A program made the position numbers and the translations under genes. A DNA stretch of 64,000 nt from Methylobacter sp. BlB1 (GTDB lineage Bacteria > Pseudomonadota > Gammaproteobacteria > Methylococcales > Methylomonadaceae): the NCBI RefSeq assembly GCF_015476545.1, contig NZ_JADMKV010000014.1, positions 24,906 to 88,905 of the forward strand, given 5' to 3'. Below, one piece after another: positions 34,416 to 43,233 of this stretch (within the stretch, counting starts at the first letter, position 1; each line of letters starts with the position of its first letter). The notes beneath the pieces are model-generated. The model made no database searches, had not been told where the DNA came from, and saw only the letters and a list, made by a program, of their open reading frames with translations.

Positions 34416-36260
34416 ATGTCAATTCGTTATATTTCCATTCTTATTTTCTCTGCTGGCTATATATTGTCAGGATGCACAACTACCCGTCAAATTGCTATCG
34501 ATCCTCCATCAATTGAGCCGCATTCTTTCCAGCCTTTGCAGGGATTTTCGGTTATTGACGGCGATGATTATTATGTACGGCTGATTTCCGAGTTTGATTC
34601 CAAAGCGGACAATGTATTAAAAAACGGCTGCGCTGATATTGCGCCATCCTATAGCAAGGGCGATTCATCAGCGGCTCTGATTTACGGCGTTCGTAATAAT
34701 GCGCTCAAGTTCAACAGTGAAGCCACCGGTTTCCTATATCAGACCGCGACAGGGAAGTGCAATTTCAAGTTCGAGGCTAAAAAACAGTATCTCACGCCGT
34801 GGATACGCTTGGATTCAGGCAAGGAGACTATGGTCGACTACAACATCTATACAGATGCCAATAATGATCTGAATTTATCAAAACTGGTCGGCGATGTGAA
34901 TGCGGCCAGTGGTCTGCTGGCGATGACTGGGGTCGGTATGGGCGTTGCCGTTATGGGGCAGTTCGCCAGCGAATGGGTGAAAAGCAGTCAGCAAGCGGCG
35001 CCGGCCGCCGTCCAGGAATCAGTCAAGCATAGTTCGGAATCGCACTCGTTGCCGGCTGCGACTTCATTTTCAGGCAAGGCAGGTACGCTCAATCATTCCG
35101 TATTCAAGGTTCATGAGGTGTCGGAAGGCGGCATCAATCCGTTTGGCTCGGATATCAAGCTTCTGGGCGAACTAAAGGTTTATCCTGAAATTTTGCCGTC
35201 ATTATTGTTGAAAATGACGGCGGATGGAATTCCCGACGCGCGAGATTTATCGCTGGAGGAAATGTGGTACTCGCCCATAAAATCAACAACAGGCCAGATT
35301 ACACTGCAGCAATTGATTGAGCAGTCGCAGCATCCGGCAAAGCCGAAGTTAAATCCCGACTGGAATAATTATGCTGAAGTCGAGAGTAATTGCCGGAAAT
35401 TAAAGCTGGTTTTGAAGGATCTCGGCTTTAATAAGTTTGACCGTAATGCCGTGCTTTATTATTTTCTGGCTAAAAACGGCGATTGGAAAAGCTATAATAT
35501 ATCTCCACAGATGGCCATGGCCGACGAGATCCGGCCCAAAGTGCTGGAAGATTATCGCCGCAAGGGCTTCGGTAATTGTCTCGCGGTTGACGATTATGCC
35601 GTTATGAAATCAATGGGTTTATCCGTCAATGCGCAGTCGGACTGGAATTTGATCGGTGAATCCAGGCAGAAAAAAGAACAGTTTTTTACGCCGATGCAGT
35701 CAGTGGAAAGGCAGTTGATTTCAGTGCTTAAAAATCCCAATCCGGCTGAAATGGCGCGCCAGATGTTCCCTTTATTAACTACTGCAAAGAGTGGTGACGG
35801 TACGGTATTGCTACAGAATCATTTGGGCGATTTCGGCCTGGAAGCATTGTTGAATCCATCTGCTCCGTTAGCGCCTCCAGTCCCAGGTGCGCCAGAGGCT
35901 CAAACAGCGCAGCCAGCTTCATCCGCTCCCGCGGTTATTCCCGGAGAAGGAATCATTATTAGCGCGCATCAATTGGCGCGAGTCTTTTCCGGGCTTTCCA
36001 TAAGCGAGCTGAGCTGCGCTCGTCCTGCGCCTGAGCAGCAAGGAAAATCAGCGGAGAATGTGGGGATTTTCTTATTTACTACCAACGATGGCAGTCCGCG
36101 CGCCAAAGGCGGTGCCATAGAGTTTGAATTTTCAGGCGGAAAAATTAACCGCATAGCATTTCAGTTGCCGACTTTCAGGGATTTCGAGCAGGATCTGCTG
36201 AATCGTCCCGAAATTGGCGGTTGCCGGATTGATCCGGCTTTTCTGAAGAAGTTGCACTAA
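34416..36260 (+). CDS. Unknown 614-aa lipoprotein
   Basis: The signal peptide ends with lipobox ILSGC (Cys-20), followed by TTTRQIAID. The N-terminal half has a short hydrophobic segment (GLLAMTGVGMGVAVMGQFAS, ~170-190) inside an otherwise soluble region. The middle carries the only cysteines in conserved-looking context (VESNCRKLKLVLKDLGFNKF, RRKGFGNCLAVDDYAVMK). A Pro/Ala-rich linker (~490-515, PLAPPVPGAPEAQTAQPASS) separates it from a beta-rich C-terminal domain (~520-614, VGIFLFTTNDGSPRAKGG). I do not recognise the family. It probably sits at the outer-membrane inner leaflet or the cell surface. Monocistronic, with long gaps on both sides. Confidence 0.75.
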   Translation: MSIRYISILIFSAGYILSGCTTTRQIAIDPPSIEPHSFQPLQGFSVIDGDDYYVRLISEFDSKADNVLKNGCADIAPSYSKGDSSAALIYGVRNNALKFNSEATGFLYQTATGKCNFKFEAKKQYLTPWIRLDSGKETMVDYNIYTDANNDLNLSKLVGDVNAASGLLAMTGVGMGVAVMGQFASEWVKSSQQAAPAAVQESVKHSSESHSLPAATSFSGKAGTLNHSVFKVHEVSEGGINPFGSDIKLLGELKVYPEILPSLLLKMTADGIPDARDLSLEEMWYSPIKSTTGQITLQQLIEQSQHPAKPKLNPDWNNYAEVESNCRKLKLVLKDLGFNKFDRNAVLYYFLAKNGDWKSYNISPQMAMADEIRPKVLEDYRRKGFGNCLAVDDYAVMKSMGLSVNAQSDWNLIGESRQKKEQFFTPMQSVERQLISVLKNPNPAEMARQMFPLLTTAKSGDGTVLLQNHLGDFGLEALLNPSAPLAPPVPGAPEAQTAQPASSAPAVIPGEGIIISAHQLARVFSGLSISELSCARPAPEQQGKSAENVGIFLFTTNDGSPRAKGGAIEFEFSGGKINRIAFQLPTFRDFEQDLLNRPEIGGCRIDPAFLKKLH

Positions 36261-36673
36261 AAATTGTCAGGACTTTATAGAAGTTGACGGGCAATCGAGA
36301 ATTGAAAATGCTTGGTTGTTTCATTTATCAGTGACTAATTCAAGAAAATTGTTCTACATCAAGTTGAATTGTTCCGCATCAGTTAGAATTATTTTGCATC
36401 AAGTTAATTCAGATGTCATAAGAAACCAACACAAATCCAAAATTGTCTTTTTCCGAAGTAGATTTCAATACATAAGATAAATAGCGATAGAGTGAAGCTC
36501 TTCGGTCTAAATTCTACAGACTTCTAGCTTAGAGAAGCTTCATAGGTTAGAATTGCACAGTTTATTTGTGAGAATTCTTATAGAAAAGACGCAATGGGGG
36601 TTTAGTGCGTCTTTGAAATTACGAAACGATAACGCATACAAGAGTTTATAACTACTAACGAGGAGAGCGCTCC
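36261..36673. other. Upstream region of the cox operon
   Basis: A 413-bp AT-rich region with no gene. It holds the three-copy tandem repeat at 36344-36405 and, near the right end, an inverted repeat AAAGACGC (36585-36592) / GCGTCTTT (36607-36614) that would form a hairpin in the coxB leader. GAGGAGAGCGCTCC precedes the GTG start of coxB; GGAGAGCGCTCC is itself palindromic. Confidence 0.6.
36344..36405 (+). repeat. Three imperfect 20-22-bp tandem repeats upstream of coxB
   Basis: Units are 36344-36365 (GAAAATTGTTCTACATCAAG then TT), 36366-36385 (GAATTGTTCCGCATCAGTTA) and 36386-36405 (GAATTATTTTGCATCAAGTT). Consensus: GAATTGTTCYGCATCAAGTT. About two helical turns each, they would put repeated protein sites on one face of the DNA. 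Confidence 0.6.
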
Positions 36674-38185
36674 GTGAAAACAATAAAGCAACTGCTCGCA
36701 GGTCTGATCTTAATGGCTTTTGGCCTAGGGACAGCGCAGGCGGCGTATACGCTCAATTTAATGAAAGGGGTTACAGAAATCAGTAATGATATTTATGACC
36801 TGCATATGCTGATTCTATGGATATGTGTATTCATAGGCGTCGTCGTATTCGGCACTATGTTCTATTCGATTTACCATCACCGTAAATCAAAAGGACATAA
36901 AGCGGAGCAGTTTCATGAAAATACTACTGTCGAAATTATCTGGACCATTATTCCGACACTGATTCTCATCGGTATGGCCATTCCGGCAACCAAAGCCATG
37001 TTGGAGTTGGATGATGTGCAAAATGCAGATATGTCCATTAAAGTCACTGGTTGGCAATGGAAATGGGAATATGAATATCTGGATAACGGTATTCATTTTT
37101 TCAGTAATCTGGATGAAGCCAGTAATAAGGCGCGTCAGGTAGGTTCGGACATAGATCCTCGTACAGTTCCCAACTATCTGTTGAATGTGGATAACCCTTT
37201 GGTTATTCCTACAAAGAAGAAGATTCGTTTCGTATTTACAGCGGCTGATGTAATTCACTCATGGTGGGTGCCTGAGTTGGGCTGGAAAAAAGATACTATC
37301 CCTGGCTTTATTAACGAAGCCTGGACCTCTGTTGACAAACCTGGTGTATATCGTGGCCAATGTACCGAACTCTGCGGTAAAGATCATGGCTTTATGCCTA
37401 TCGTAGTCGTTGCAATGGAACAGGCCGACTATGATGCTTGGGTGAAAAAGACTCAGGAAGAAGCGGCAAAAGGGCCTGATTTAAGTGAGCAAAGCCATGA
37501 TGAACTGGTTTCTAAAGGTGCTGCCGTTTATGCGAAAAACTGCGCATCCTGTCATATGGCCGGTGGCGAAGGCGTTCCGGGCACATTCCCTGCTATTACC
37601 GGCAGCGCTGTTGTGAAAGGCGATATTAAAGACCAGACTAATTTGGTGCTGAATGGTAAAGGCATGATGCCGGCTTTCGGAAAAATGCTGAACGCAGCTG
37701 AATTGGCTCAGGTTATTACTTACACCAGAAATGCATTAGGCAACTCAGTGGGTGATGAAATACAGCCTAAAGCTATACAAGAACTGCTGCCTGCAGGATC
37801 TGCTCCTGCCGCAAAAGAAAAGCCGCAGGAAAAAGTGGATGCGAGTAAAAAAATGTCGCTTGATGATTTAGTGGCTCGCGGAGAATCTGTGTACGCCCAG
37901 AACTGTGCATCATGTCACATGGCTGATGGCGCCGGATTGCCTGGTACGTTCCCGGCCTTAAAGGGAAGCCCTATGGTAACAGGTGACATCAATGCCCAGG
38001 TTGATTTGATGATGAACGGAAAAGGCATGATGCCGGCTTTCGGAAAGACATTAAATGCGGTTGACTTTGCCGCAGTCGCAACATATATCCGTAACAAACT
38101 GGGAAATTCGGTAGGGGATTCTATACAGCCTTCAGCGATTCAGTCTCTGCAATCGGCTATGCCTGCTGAAGATGATGATGAGTAA
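36674..38185 (+). CDS. coxB: Cytochrome c oxidase subunit II with two fused cytochrome c domains
   Basis: The 503-residue protein starts at GTG 36674 behind GGAGAG. After a signal-like segment (AGLILMAFGLGTAQAAY) come two TM helices (~35-60, ~85-107) and the cupredoxin CuA domain. HSWWVPELGWKKD and the copper motif CTELCGKDHGFMP (~234-246) give all CuA ligands. Two class I cytochrome c domains follow, each with a CASCH heme site (~291 and ~412) and a MMPAFG Met ligand, joined by a Pro/Ala/Lys linker. This is the caa3-type subunit II but with a duplicated heme domain. It accepts electrons from a donor such as cytochrome c and passes them through heme c to CuA. First gene of the cox operon. Confidence 0.95.
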   Translation: MKTIKQLLAGLILMAFGLGTAQAAYTLNLMKGVTEISNDIYDLHMLILWICVFIGVVVFGTMFYSIYHHRKSKGHKAEQFHENTTVEIIWTIIPTLILIGMAIPATKAMLELDDVQNADMSIKVTGWQWKWEYEYLDNGIHFFSNLDEASNKARQVGSDIDPRTVPNYLLNVDNPLVIPTKKKIRFVFTAADVIHSWWVPELGWKKDTIPGFINEAWTSVDKPGVYRGQCTELCGKDHGFMPIVVVAMEQADYDAWVKKTQEEAAKGPDLSEQSHDELVSKGAAVYAKNCASCHMAGGEGVPGTFPAITGSAVVKGDIKDQTNLVLNGKGMMPAFGKMLNAAELAQVITYTRNALGNSVGDEIQPKAIQELLPAGSAPAAKEKPQEKVDASKKMSLDDLVARGESVYAQNCASCHMADGAGLPGTFPALKGSPMVTGDINAQVDLMMNGKGMMPAFGKTLNAVDFAAVATYIRNKLGNSVGDSIQPSAIQSLQSAMPAEDDDE

Positions 38186-38239
38186 GTCATTGACTTTGTT
38201 ATCAATAAAATCTTTTCATATATTCATAGAGGTTAAAAT

Positions 38240-39853
38240 ATGTCTGCTGTAGTAGCTGAACATGAACATGACGATCATCATGATCACGGCCCTCAGAAGG
38301 GGCTTTTAAGATGGGTAATTACAACTAACCATAAAGATATCGGCACCTTGTATTTAATGTTCGCACTGGCGATGTTTTTCGTCGGCGGCGCAATGGCAAT
38401 GGTTATTCGTGCTGAGTTGTTTGAACCGGGCATGCAGTTTGTCAATCCCCAATTCTTCAACTCAATGACCACCATGCATGCTTTAGTGATGGTGTTTGGC
38501 GCGGTTATGCCCGCGTTCGTAGGTTTAGCCAACTGGATGATTCCAATGATGATTGGAGCGCCTGATATGGCATTGCCCCGTATGAACAACATGAGCTTCT
38601 GGATGCTCGTAGCCGGTGTTCTATTGCTCGCCAGCACCTTGTTTATGGAAGGCGGCGCACCTGCAGCCGGTTGGACTTTATATCCGCCGCTGGTGTTGCA
38701 GACTGGCACCGCATTGCCTTTCGCGATTTTCTCAGTGCATTTGCTGGGTATTTCGTCCATCATGGGGGCGATTAACATCATTGCGACTATTTTCAATATG
38801 CGCGCTCCAGCTATGACATTGATGAAAATGCCATTGTTCGTCTGGACTTGGCTGATCACCGCTTTCCTGTTGATCGCTATCATGCCGGTTTTTGCCGGTG
38901 CGGTAACCATGCTGTTGACAGACCGCTTCTTCGATACCAGTTTCTTTGATGCTGCTGGCGGCGGTGACCCGGTTCTTTATCAGCATATCTTTTGGTTCTT
39001 CGGACACCCTGAAGTGTATGTCATGATTCTGCCAACTTTCGGTGTGGCTTCCACCATCATTCCGGTATTCGCTCGTAAACCTTTGTTCGGTTACAGTTCA
39101 ATGGTTTACGCAACTGCATCAATCGCTTTCCTGTCATTCATCGTATGGGCTCACCACATGTTTACAGTCGGCATGCCTGTAGCAGGTGAGTTGTACTTCA
39201 TGTATGCAACCATGCTGATCGCGATTCCGACTGGCGTTAAGGTTTTCAACTGGACAGCCACTATGTGGAAAGGCTCAATGACATTTGAAACACCGATGCT
39301 GTTCTCGATCGCTTTTGTCGTACTGTTTACCATGGGCGGCTTTACTGGACTGATGATGTCTATAGCGCCTTCCGATTTCCAGTACCATGATACTTATTTC
39401 ATCGTTGCTCACTTTCACTACACGCTGGTTCCGGCTTCTGTCTTTATTTTGATGGCGGCAGGCTACTATTGGCTGCCTAAATGGACCGGCTATATGTACA
39501 ACGAAAGAATCGGCAGATTGCATTTCTGGATATCTGTTGTATCAGTCAATGTTCTGTTCTTTCCTCAGCATTTCTTGGGGTTGGCAGGTATGCCGCGCAG
39601 AATTCCTGATTACGCGGTTCAATTTGCTGACTGGAACATGATTTCAAGTATTGGCGGCTTCATCTTCGGAATCAGCCAGTTGCTGTTCCTGTGGATCGTT
39701 ATCGATACCATTAAAGGCGGTACAGGTATAAAAGCAACAGATGAAGTTTGGGAAGACGCGCATAAGCATGGCCTGGAGTGGACTTTGCCATCTCCTCCTC
39801 CATACCATACTTTTACAACGCCTCCAGCCACTGTACCGACTGAACATATCTAA
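38240..39853 (+). CDS. coxA: Cytochrome c oxidase subunit I
   Basis: A 537-residue, 12-TM heme-copper oxidase subunit. [20 protein letters not shown] starts the domain. The heme/CuB ligand motifs are [11 protein letters not shown] (active-site His and cross-linked Tyr), [12 protein letters not shown] (CuB His pair) and HFHYTLV (heme a and a3 ligands). [20 protein letters not shown] covers the K-pathway helix. A His/Asp-rich N-terminus ([14 protein letters not shown]) precedes TM1, as in several gammaproteobacteria. It reduces O2 to water and pumps protons. The 54-bp gap from coxB carries the ribosome-binding site AGAGGTTAAAATATG. A 15-bp-stem hairpin follows the stop. Confidence 0.97.
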   Translation: MSAVVAEHEHDDHHDHGPQKGLLRWVITTNHKDIGTLYLMFALAMFFVGGAMAMVIRAELFEPGMQFVNPQFFNSMTTMHALVMVFGAVMPAFVGLANWMIPMMIGAPDMALPRMNNMSFWMLVAGVLLLASTLFMEGGAPAAGWTLYPPLVLQTGTALPFAIFSVHLLGISSIMGAINIIATIFNMRAPAMTLMKMPLFVWTWLITAFLLIAIMPVFAGAVTMLLTDRFFDTSFFDAAGGGDPVLYQHIFWFFGHPEVYVMILPTFGVASTIIPVFARKPLFGYSSMVYATASIAFLSFIVWAHHMFTVGMPVAGELYFMYATMLIAIPTGVKVFNWTATMWKGSMTFETPMLFSIAFVVLFTMGGFTGLMMSIAPSDFQYHDTYFIVAHFHYTLVPASVFILMAAGYYWLPKWTGYMYNERIGRLHFWISVVSVNVLFFPQHFLGLAGMPRRIPDYAVQFADWNMISSIGGFIFGISQLLFLWIVIDTIKGGTGIKATDEVWEDAHKHGLEWTLPSPPPYHTFTTPPATVPTEHI

Positions 39854-39861
39854 TCTGAATA

Positions 39862-39894
39862 TTACAGATCCATTAGGTTCTAATGGATCTGTAA
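39862..39894 (+). repeat. Perfect 15-bp-stem hairpin between coxA and the micro-ORF
   Basis: Arms TTACAGATCCATTAG (39862-39876) and CTAATGGATCTGTAA (39880-39894) with a GTT loop, 9 bp after the coxA stop. No T-run follows, so it is probably an intra-operon mRNA-processing or stability element rather than a full terminator. Confidence 0.6.
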
Positions 39895-39967
39895 GCTTAG
39901 ATCATGTTTATTAAAGGTAACTTTAAAGATACGTTGCCTCTATAAGAGTCAGCCTATCAGGTGCAAT

Positions 39968-40066
39968 ATGGATACAAAAAAGAAGAATATTCTGACAGCA
40001 GTAGTATTAATCATCGTTGCGGTCATTATTTATGTTTTTGCGGTAATAAGAGCAGTTTCTCAATGA
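39968..40066 (+). CDS. 32-aa single-TM protein, probable cytochrome oxidase small assembly protein
   Basis: A short frame from ATG 39968 to TGA 40064-40066 encodes [12 protein letters not shown] followed by a single hydrophobic helix ([16 protein letters not shown]) and RAVSQ. The basic N-terminus predicts an N-in membrane topology. Its stop overlaps the ctaG start (ATGA at 40063-40066), the classic sign of translational coupling. A small TM protein in this exact place, between coxA and ctaG, is known from many proteobacterial cox operons and is annotated as cytochrome oxidase small assembly protein. It is easily missed: the overlapping frame reads a longer spurious leader onto ctaG. The family name is from position and shape; sequence identity needs checking. 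Confidence 0.75.
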   Translation: MDTKKKNILTAVVLIIVAVIIYVFAVIRAVSQ

Positions 40067-40608
40067 AAGAAAACATTACGCAAAAAAACACTAAGTTAGT
40101 TGTTACATTAGTGTTTGTTGTATTGGGTATGTTTGGTTTTGGCTACGCGCTGGTTCCTCTTTATGACGTGCTATGCGATATCACGGGCCTCAATGGCAAG
40201 GTTGAGGGCGCAGCAGTCAAGGAAATAAGTTACGAAGTTGATAAGAGCCGAGAAATTACCGTAGAGTTTATGTCCGCGTTGAATGAATCGACGCCTATGG
40301 TATTCCGTCCAGAAACAAAGAAATTAAAAATTCATCCGGGCGAATACCATACAGTGAATTTCTATGCGGAAAACAAGACCGATAAAGTGATGGTGGCACG
40401 GGCGATTCCAAGTATTTCGCCAGGGCCTGCTGCTGAATATTTACAAAAAATAGAGTGTTTCTGTTTTTCAGAACAGACGTTCAAAGCGCATGAAGGCAAA
40501 ACCATGCCCGTGCGTTTTGTTGTGAACCCTGAACTGCCAGAAAAATATAAAACGATTACACTCGCATATACATTTTTCGATAATACTGAATCATCAGTAA
40601 AAAAATAA
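40063..40608 (+). CDS. ctaG: Cytochrome c oxidase assembly protein CtaG/Cox11
   Basis: A 181-residue copper chaperone from ATG 40063. It has one N-terminal TM helix ([20 protein letters not shown]) and a periplasmic immunoglobulin-like domain. The Cox11 motif [14 protein letters not shown] follows, along with [21 protein letters not shown] and [13 protein letters not shown] copper cysteines ([11 protein letters not shown]). It delivers copper to the CuB site of CoxA. The start overlaps the micro-ORF by ATGA. An in-frame leader back to 39961 is open but has no family similarity and would disrupt that gene. Confidence 0.93.
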   Translation: MKENITQKNTKLVVTLVFVVLGMFGFGYALVPLYDVLCDITGLNGKVEGAAVKEISYEVDKSREITVEFMSALNESTPMVFRPETKKLKIHPGEYHTVNFYAENKTDKVMVARAIPSISPGPAAEYLQKIECFCFSEQTFKAHEGKTMPVRFVVNPELPEKYKTITLAYTFFDNTESSVKK

Positions 40609-40620
40609 TAGGGGATGGTT

Positions 40621-41484
40621 ATGTCTACAAATAACTCTTACTACGTTCCGCATAAGGCTACCTGGCCGTTTATCGGTACTGCCGGTTTAATGATAATGCT
40701 GGCAGGTTTTGCAAACCATTTAAATGGTTCATCCATGGGATCAGCCTGGATGATATTGGGGTTGGTTGTTTTTATTATCATGCTGGCCGGATGGTTTACC
40801 TTGCAGGCGGGTGAAAGTGAATCCGGCATGTACAATACTCAGGTAGGCATTTCCTATCGTATGGGTATGATGTGGTTCATCTTCTCAGAGATCATGTTTT
40901 TCGGCGTTTTTTTCGGCACGCTTTGGTATACCCGTAATTTATCTGTGCCCTGGTTAGGTGGCGAAGGCACAGGTGCGGCCACTAAAGAACTGTTGTGGCC
41001 ATCATTTGAAGCTACCTGGCCGACTAACGGTCCTGCCCATGTCGGCGGCGAGTTCGAGCCAATGGGAGCTTGGGGTCTGCCTTTTCTGAATACATTGATC
41101 CTGTTAACCAGCGGTGTAACTTGCACATGGGCGCATCATGGCTTATTGGCTCAAAAGCGCGATCAACTAATCAAAGGTTTGATGGCGACTGTGGCTTTGG
41201 GCTTTTTATTCGTGACTTTTCAGGCCTATGAGTATCATGAAGCTTATACTGAAATGGGCTTGACTTTAGGTTCCGGTATTTACGGATCTACATTCTTTAT
41301 GCTGACCGGTTTCCACGGTTTCCATGTCTGTGTAGGTGCTATTATTTTGAGCGTTGTGCTGTTCCGTAGCTGGAAAGGCCATTTTAAACCGGAAAATCAC
41401 TTTGCTTTTGAAGCTGCCGCTTGGTACTGGCACTTCGTTGACGTTGTGTGGTTAGGCTTGTTTGTATTTGTTTATTTAATGTAA
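40621..41484 (+). CDS. coxC: Cytochrome c oxidase subunit III
   Basis: A 287-residue, 7-TM protein (from ATG 40621; an ATG at 40615 would add two residues). The AGGGGAT sequence at 40610-40616 serves as ribosome-binding site for the later start. Family motifs include YYVPHKATWPFIGTAGLMIM at the start, GMMWFIFSEIMFFGVFFGTL (conserved Glu of TM3), TCTWAHHGLL, FQAYEYHEAYT and FHGFHVCVGAIIL. AAWYWHFVDVVWLGLFVFVY ends it. It stabilises subunit I and protects turnover. Last of the structural cox genes; a Rho-independent terminator follows 24 bp after the stop. Confidence 0.96.
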   Translation: MSTNNSYYVPHKATWPFIGTAGLMIMLAGFANHLNGSSMGSAWMILGLVVFIIMLAGWFTLQAGESESGMYNTQVGISYRMGMMWFIFSEIMFFGVFFGTLWYTRNLSVPWLGGEGTGAATKELLWPSFEATWPTNGPAHVGGEFEPMGAWGLPFLNTLILLTSGVTCTWAHHGLLAQKRDQLIKGLMATVALGFLFVTFQAYEYHEAYTEMGLTLGSGIYGSTFFMLTGFHGFHVCVGAIILSVVLFRSWKGHFKPENHFAFEAAAWYWHFVDVVWLGLFVFVYLM

Positions 41485-41508
41485 TCTAAAAACAAGGCTG
41501 ACAAAAAA

Positions 41509-41539
41509 GCGCTGCCTAAACCGGCAGCGCTTTTTTTTT
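41509..41539 (+). terminator. Rho-independent terminator after coxC
   Basis: Stem GCGCTGCC (41509-41516) and GGCAGCGC (41523-41530), 6-nt loop, followed by nine T (41531-41539). An A-run on the left also makes it function for the convergent minus-strand gene at 41558. Confidence 0.9.
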
Positions 41540-41557
41540 GTCGGAACAACAGCAATG

Positions 41558-41809
41558 CTATTTTTGAGTCTGTGCCGGCTTTTGTCCGTGCATTTGAACG
41601 CCCAATCCATGAGGTTTAAAGATACCCGTAGCAAAGGCGATAAAAATAAAAATGAATAGAATGATTGAAAGAGTAATGCGAAAAGTCAGTGCACGGACTG
41701 TTTTTTCGGATTGTTCCTGATCTTTATATTTAACCAGATAAAAAAGTGCAGAGCCGAGGCTGATAATGATGAAGACGAAGGCAATAATAACAATGGTTTT
41801 TATGATCAT
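41558..41809 (-). CDS. Twin-transmembrane DUF2909-like protein
   Basis: An 83-residue protein with two TM helices (IVIIAFVFIIISLGSALFYL and FRITLSIILFIFIFIAFATG) separated by a short polar loop (KDQEQSEKTVRAL). A cytosolic tail FKPHGLGVQMHG follows. Small DUF2909 proteins are regular members of gammaproteobacterial cox clusters, next to SURF1, and this gene sits between coxC and SURF1 as expected. Role unknown, perhaps oxidase assembly. It is on the opposite strand to its neighbours and convergent with coxC. Confidence 0.85.
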   Translation of the reverse strand: MIIKTIVIIAFVFIIISLGSALFYLVKYKDQEQSEKTVRALTFRITLSIILFIFIFIAFATGIFKPHGLGVQMHGQKPAQTQK

Positions 41810-41889
41810 GGTGTAGTTATGCTGGCAAGTAAGTTTCTGGTATTCTCGATTATTCAGTTGTCTGTGCCAATAGGTAAAAGCAAAAAAGT

Positions 41890-42630
41890 ATGATTATCAA
41901 AGTTGGCTCCAGGTCACTGGAGCTCAAAATAGCCCCGACAATAGTTTACTTGTGTTTATTATCATTGCTGTTGTCATTGGGAGCCTGGCAATTAAGAAGA
42001 TCGGATGAAAAGCGGACATTTATCAAACTGGAGGAGCAAAGGATGTCTTCCGGTACGCTGCATTTGTCGGCACATGCCGAAGATGATCTGAGTGTGTTGA
42101 AATACAGGCATGCTACAGTAACCGGTAGATATGATTCGGCGCATCAGTTTTTGATAGATAATCAAATCAGTGACGGCAAGCCAGGCTATTATGTATTGAC
42201 ACCGTTTATATTGCAGGGGGAGACCAGGGCGGTACTGGTTAACAGAGGATGGGTACCTCTAAATAACAAAGACCGTTCAATTTTGCCTGATCTGTCTGTT
42301 GATGAGCAGCAAACGACTGTTTCGGGGCGGATTAATAGTTTTCCTAGTGTCGGTATAAAATTGTCCGGCGCTGAGATTCCGACTGACAGCTGGCCCTCGG
42401 TGGTTCAATGGGTCGATAGTGATGTTCTGGCTAAGAAGTTAGGCTATCCATTATTCTCGTTCCAGATTGAACTGGATAATAATTTATCCGGAGGATTTAA
42501 ACGGGAATGGCGCACTACAACAATTATGTCCCCAGAGCAGCATGTAGGATATGCGGTTCAGTGGTTCGGGTTAGCCTTGACGCTTACGCTTATATTTATT
42601 TGGTACAGTTTTAAAAGAGACAATGAGTAA
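41890..42630 (+). CDS. SURF1-family cytochrome oxidase assembly protein
   Basis: A 246-residue protein with two TM helices at the ends (TIVYLCLLSLLLSLGAWQL, ~17-35, and YAVQWFGLALTLTLIFIWYS, ~222-241) around a periplasmic domain. Motifs: LGAWQLRRSDEKRTF, ATVTGRYDSAHQFLIDNQ, GYYVLTPF, VLVNRGWVPL and the C-terminal HVGYAVQWFGLA. SURF1 binds heme A and helps insert it into subunit I. Its stop overlaps the start of the next gene by 8 bp, and heme A synthase follows, giving a coherent heme A maturation block. Confidence 0.94.
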   Translation: MIIKVGSRSLELKIAPTIVYLCLLSLLLSLGAWQLRRSDEKRTFIKLEEQRMSSGTLHLSAHAEDDLSVLKYRHATVTGRYDSAHQFLIDNQISDGKPGYYVLTPFILQGETRAVLVNRGWVPLNNKDRSILPDLSVDEQQTTVSGRINSFPSVGIKLSGAEIPTDSWPSVVQWVDSDVLAKKLGYPLFSFQIELDNNLSGGFKREWRTTTIMSPEQHVGYAVQWFGLALTLTLIFIWYSFKRDNE

Positions 42631-43219
42631 TCAGCAGAAAAGAAATCGTTTATTGATTCTGGCTATTTTTGGTATGTCTATCATTCCTTTTTTAATTGCC
42701 TGGGTATTAAAAGAAAATCCTGAGCTTTTGGAAGGCAGAACTAATTACGGTCAGCTTATAACCCCTGTTATCACGACTGAACGGAGCGATTTTGCAGGAT
42801 TTGATCAGTTTACAGCGCAGAATATGGATCAATTGCCGGGACACTGGCTGATCGTCAATGTGATTCCGCATGATGATTGCAATGAAGTATGCCAGGATGC
42901 TATGTACAAAACCAAACAATTACAGCTAATGATGAGCAAGGATTTGATCCGGACTCGTCGTGTCGTCATGGTTTTTCAGGATGTTGCTCCTGAGACCGCG
43001 GCAGCGTGGTGGAAAGATGACACGCGCTTATTAAGACTCAAGCCAAATGAAGCCCTCATTAGAAAAATCGCTGCTATCAGGCAAGACGGTGTACCCGACG
43101 GTATGCTGCTGCTAATGGACCCGTTAGGCAATTTAATGATGCAATATGAGCCTGGGTTCGATCCTTATAAAGTAAAAAGCGATCTGATGCATCTTCTGAA
43201 AATTTCACAAATCGGTTAA
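42623..43219 (+). CDS. SCO-like thioredoxin-fold membrane protein of the cox cluster
   Basis: A 198-residue protein with an N-terminal TM helix (LLILAIFGMSIIPFLIAWVL) and a periplasmic thioredoxin-like domain. The domain has HWLIVNVIPHDDCNEVCQDA, where Cys-x3-Cys occupies the position of the SCO copper site, and LLLMDPLGNLMMQYEPGFDP near the end, as in SCO proteins. The segment between is shorter and more divergent than in SCO1/SenC. Likely role: copper or thiol handling in CuA-site maturation. It overlaps the SURF1 gene by 8 bp and is followed 14 bp later by the heme A synthase fusion, so it lies within one operon. The same unnamed gene occurs at this place in other gammaproteobacterial cox clusters (from memory). 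Confidence 0.8.
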   Translation: MSNQQKRNRLLILAIFGMSIIPFLIAWVLKENPELLEGRTNYGQLITPVITTERSDFAGFDQFTAQNMDQLPGHWLIVNVIPHDDCNEVCQDAMYKTKQLQLMMSKDLIRTRRVVMVFQDVAPETAAAWWKDDTRLLRLKPNEALIRKIAAIRQDGVPDGMLLLMDPLGNLMMQYEPGFDPYKVKSDLMHLLKISQIG

Positions 43220-43233
43220 TAGAAATATAAAAA

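Noticed and set aside
36344..36405. Possible CRISPR array
   Set aside because: The units are contiguous tandem repeats of 20-22 bp without spacers, and no cas gene is near.
39961..40062. N-terminal extension of ctaG
   Set aside because: The extension ([12 protein letters not shown]...) is unlike Cox11 and overlaps the 32-aa micro-ORF in another phase; the ATG at 40063 fits the family.
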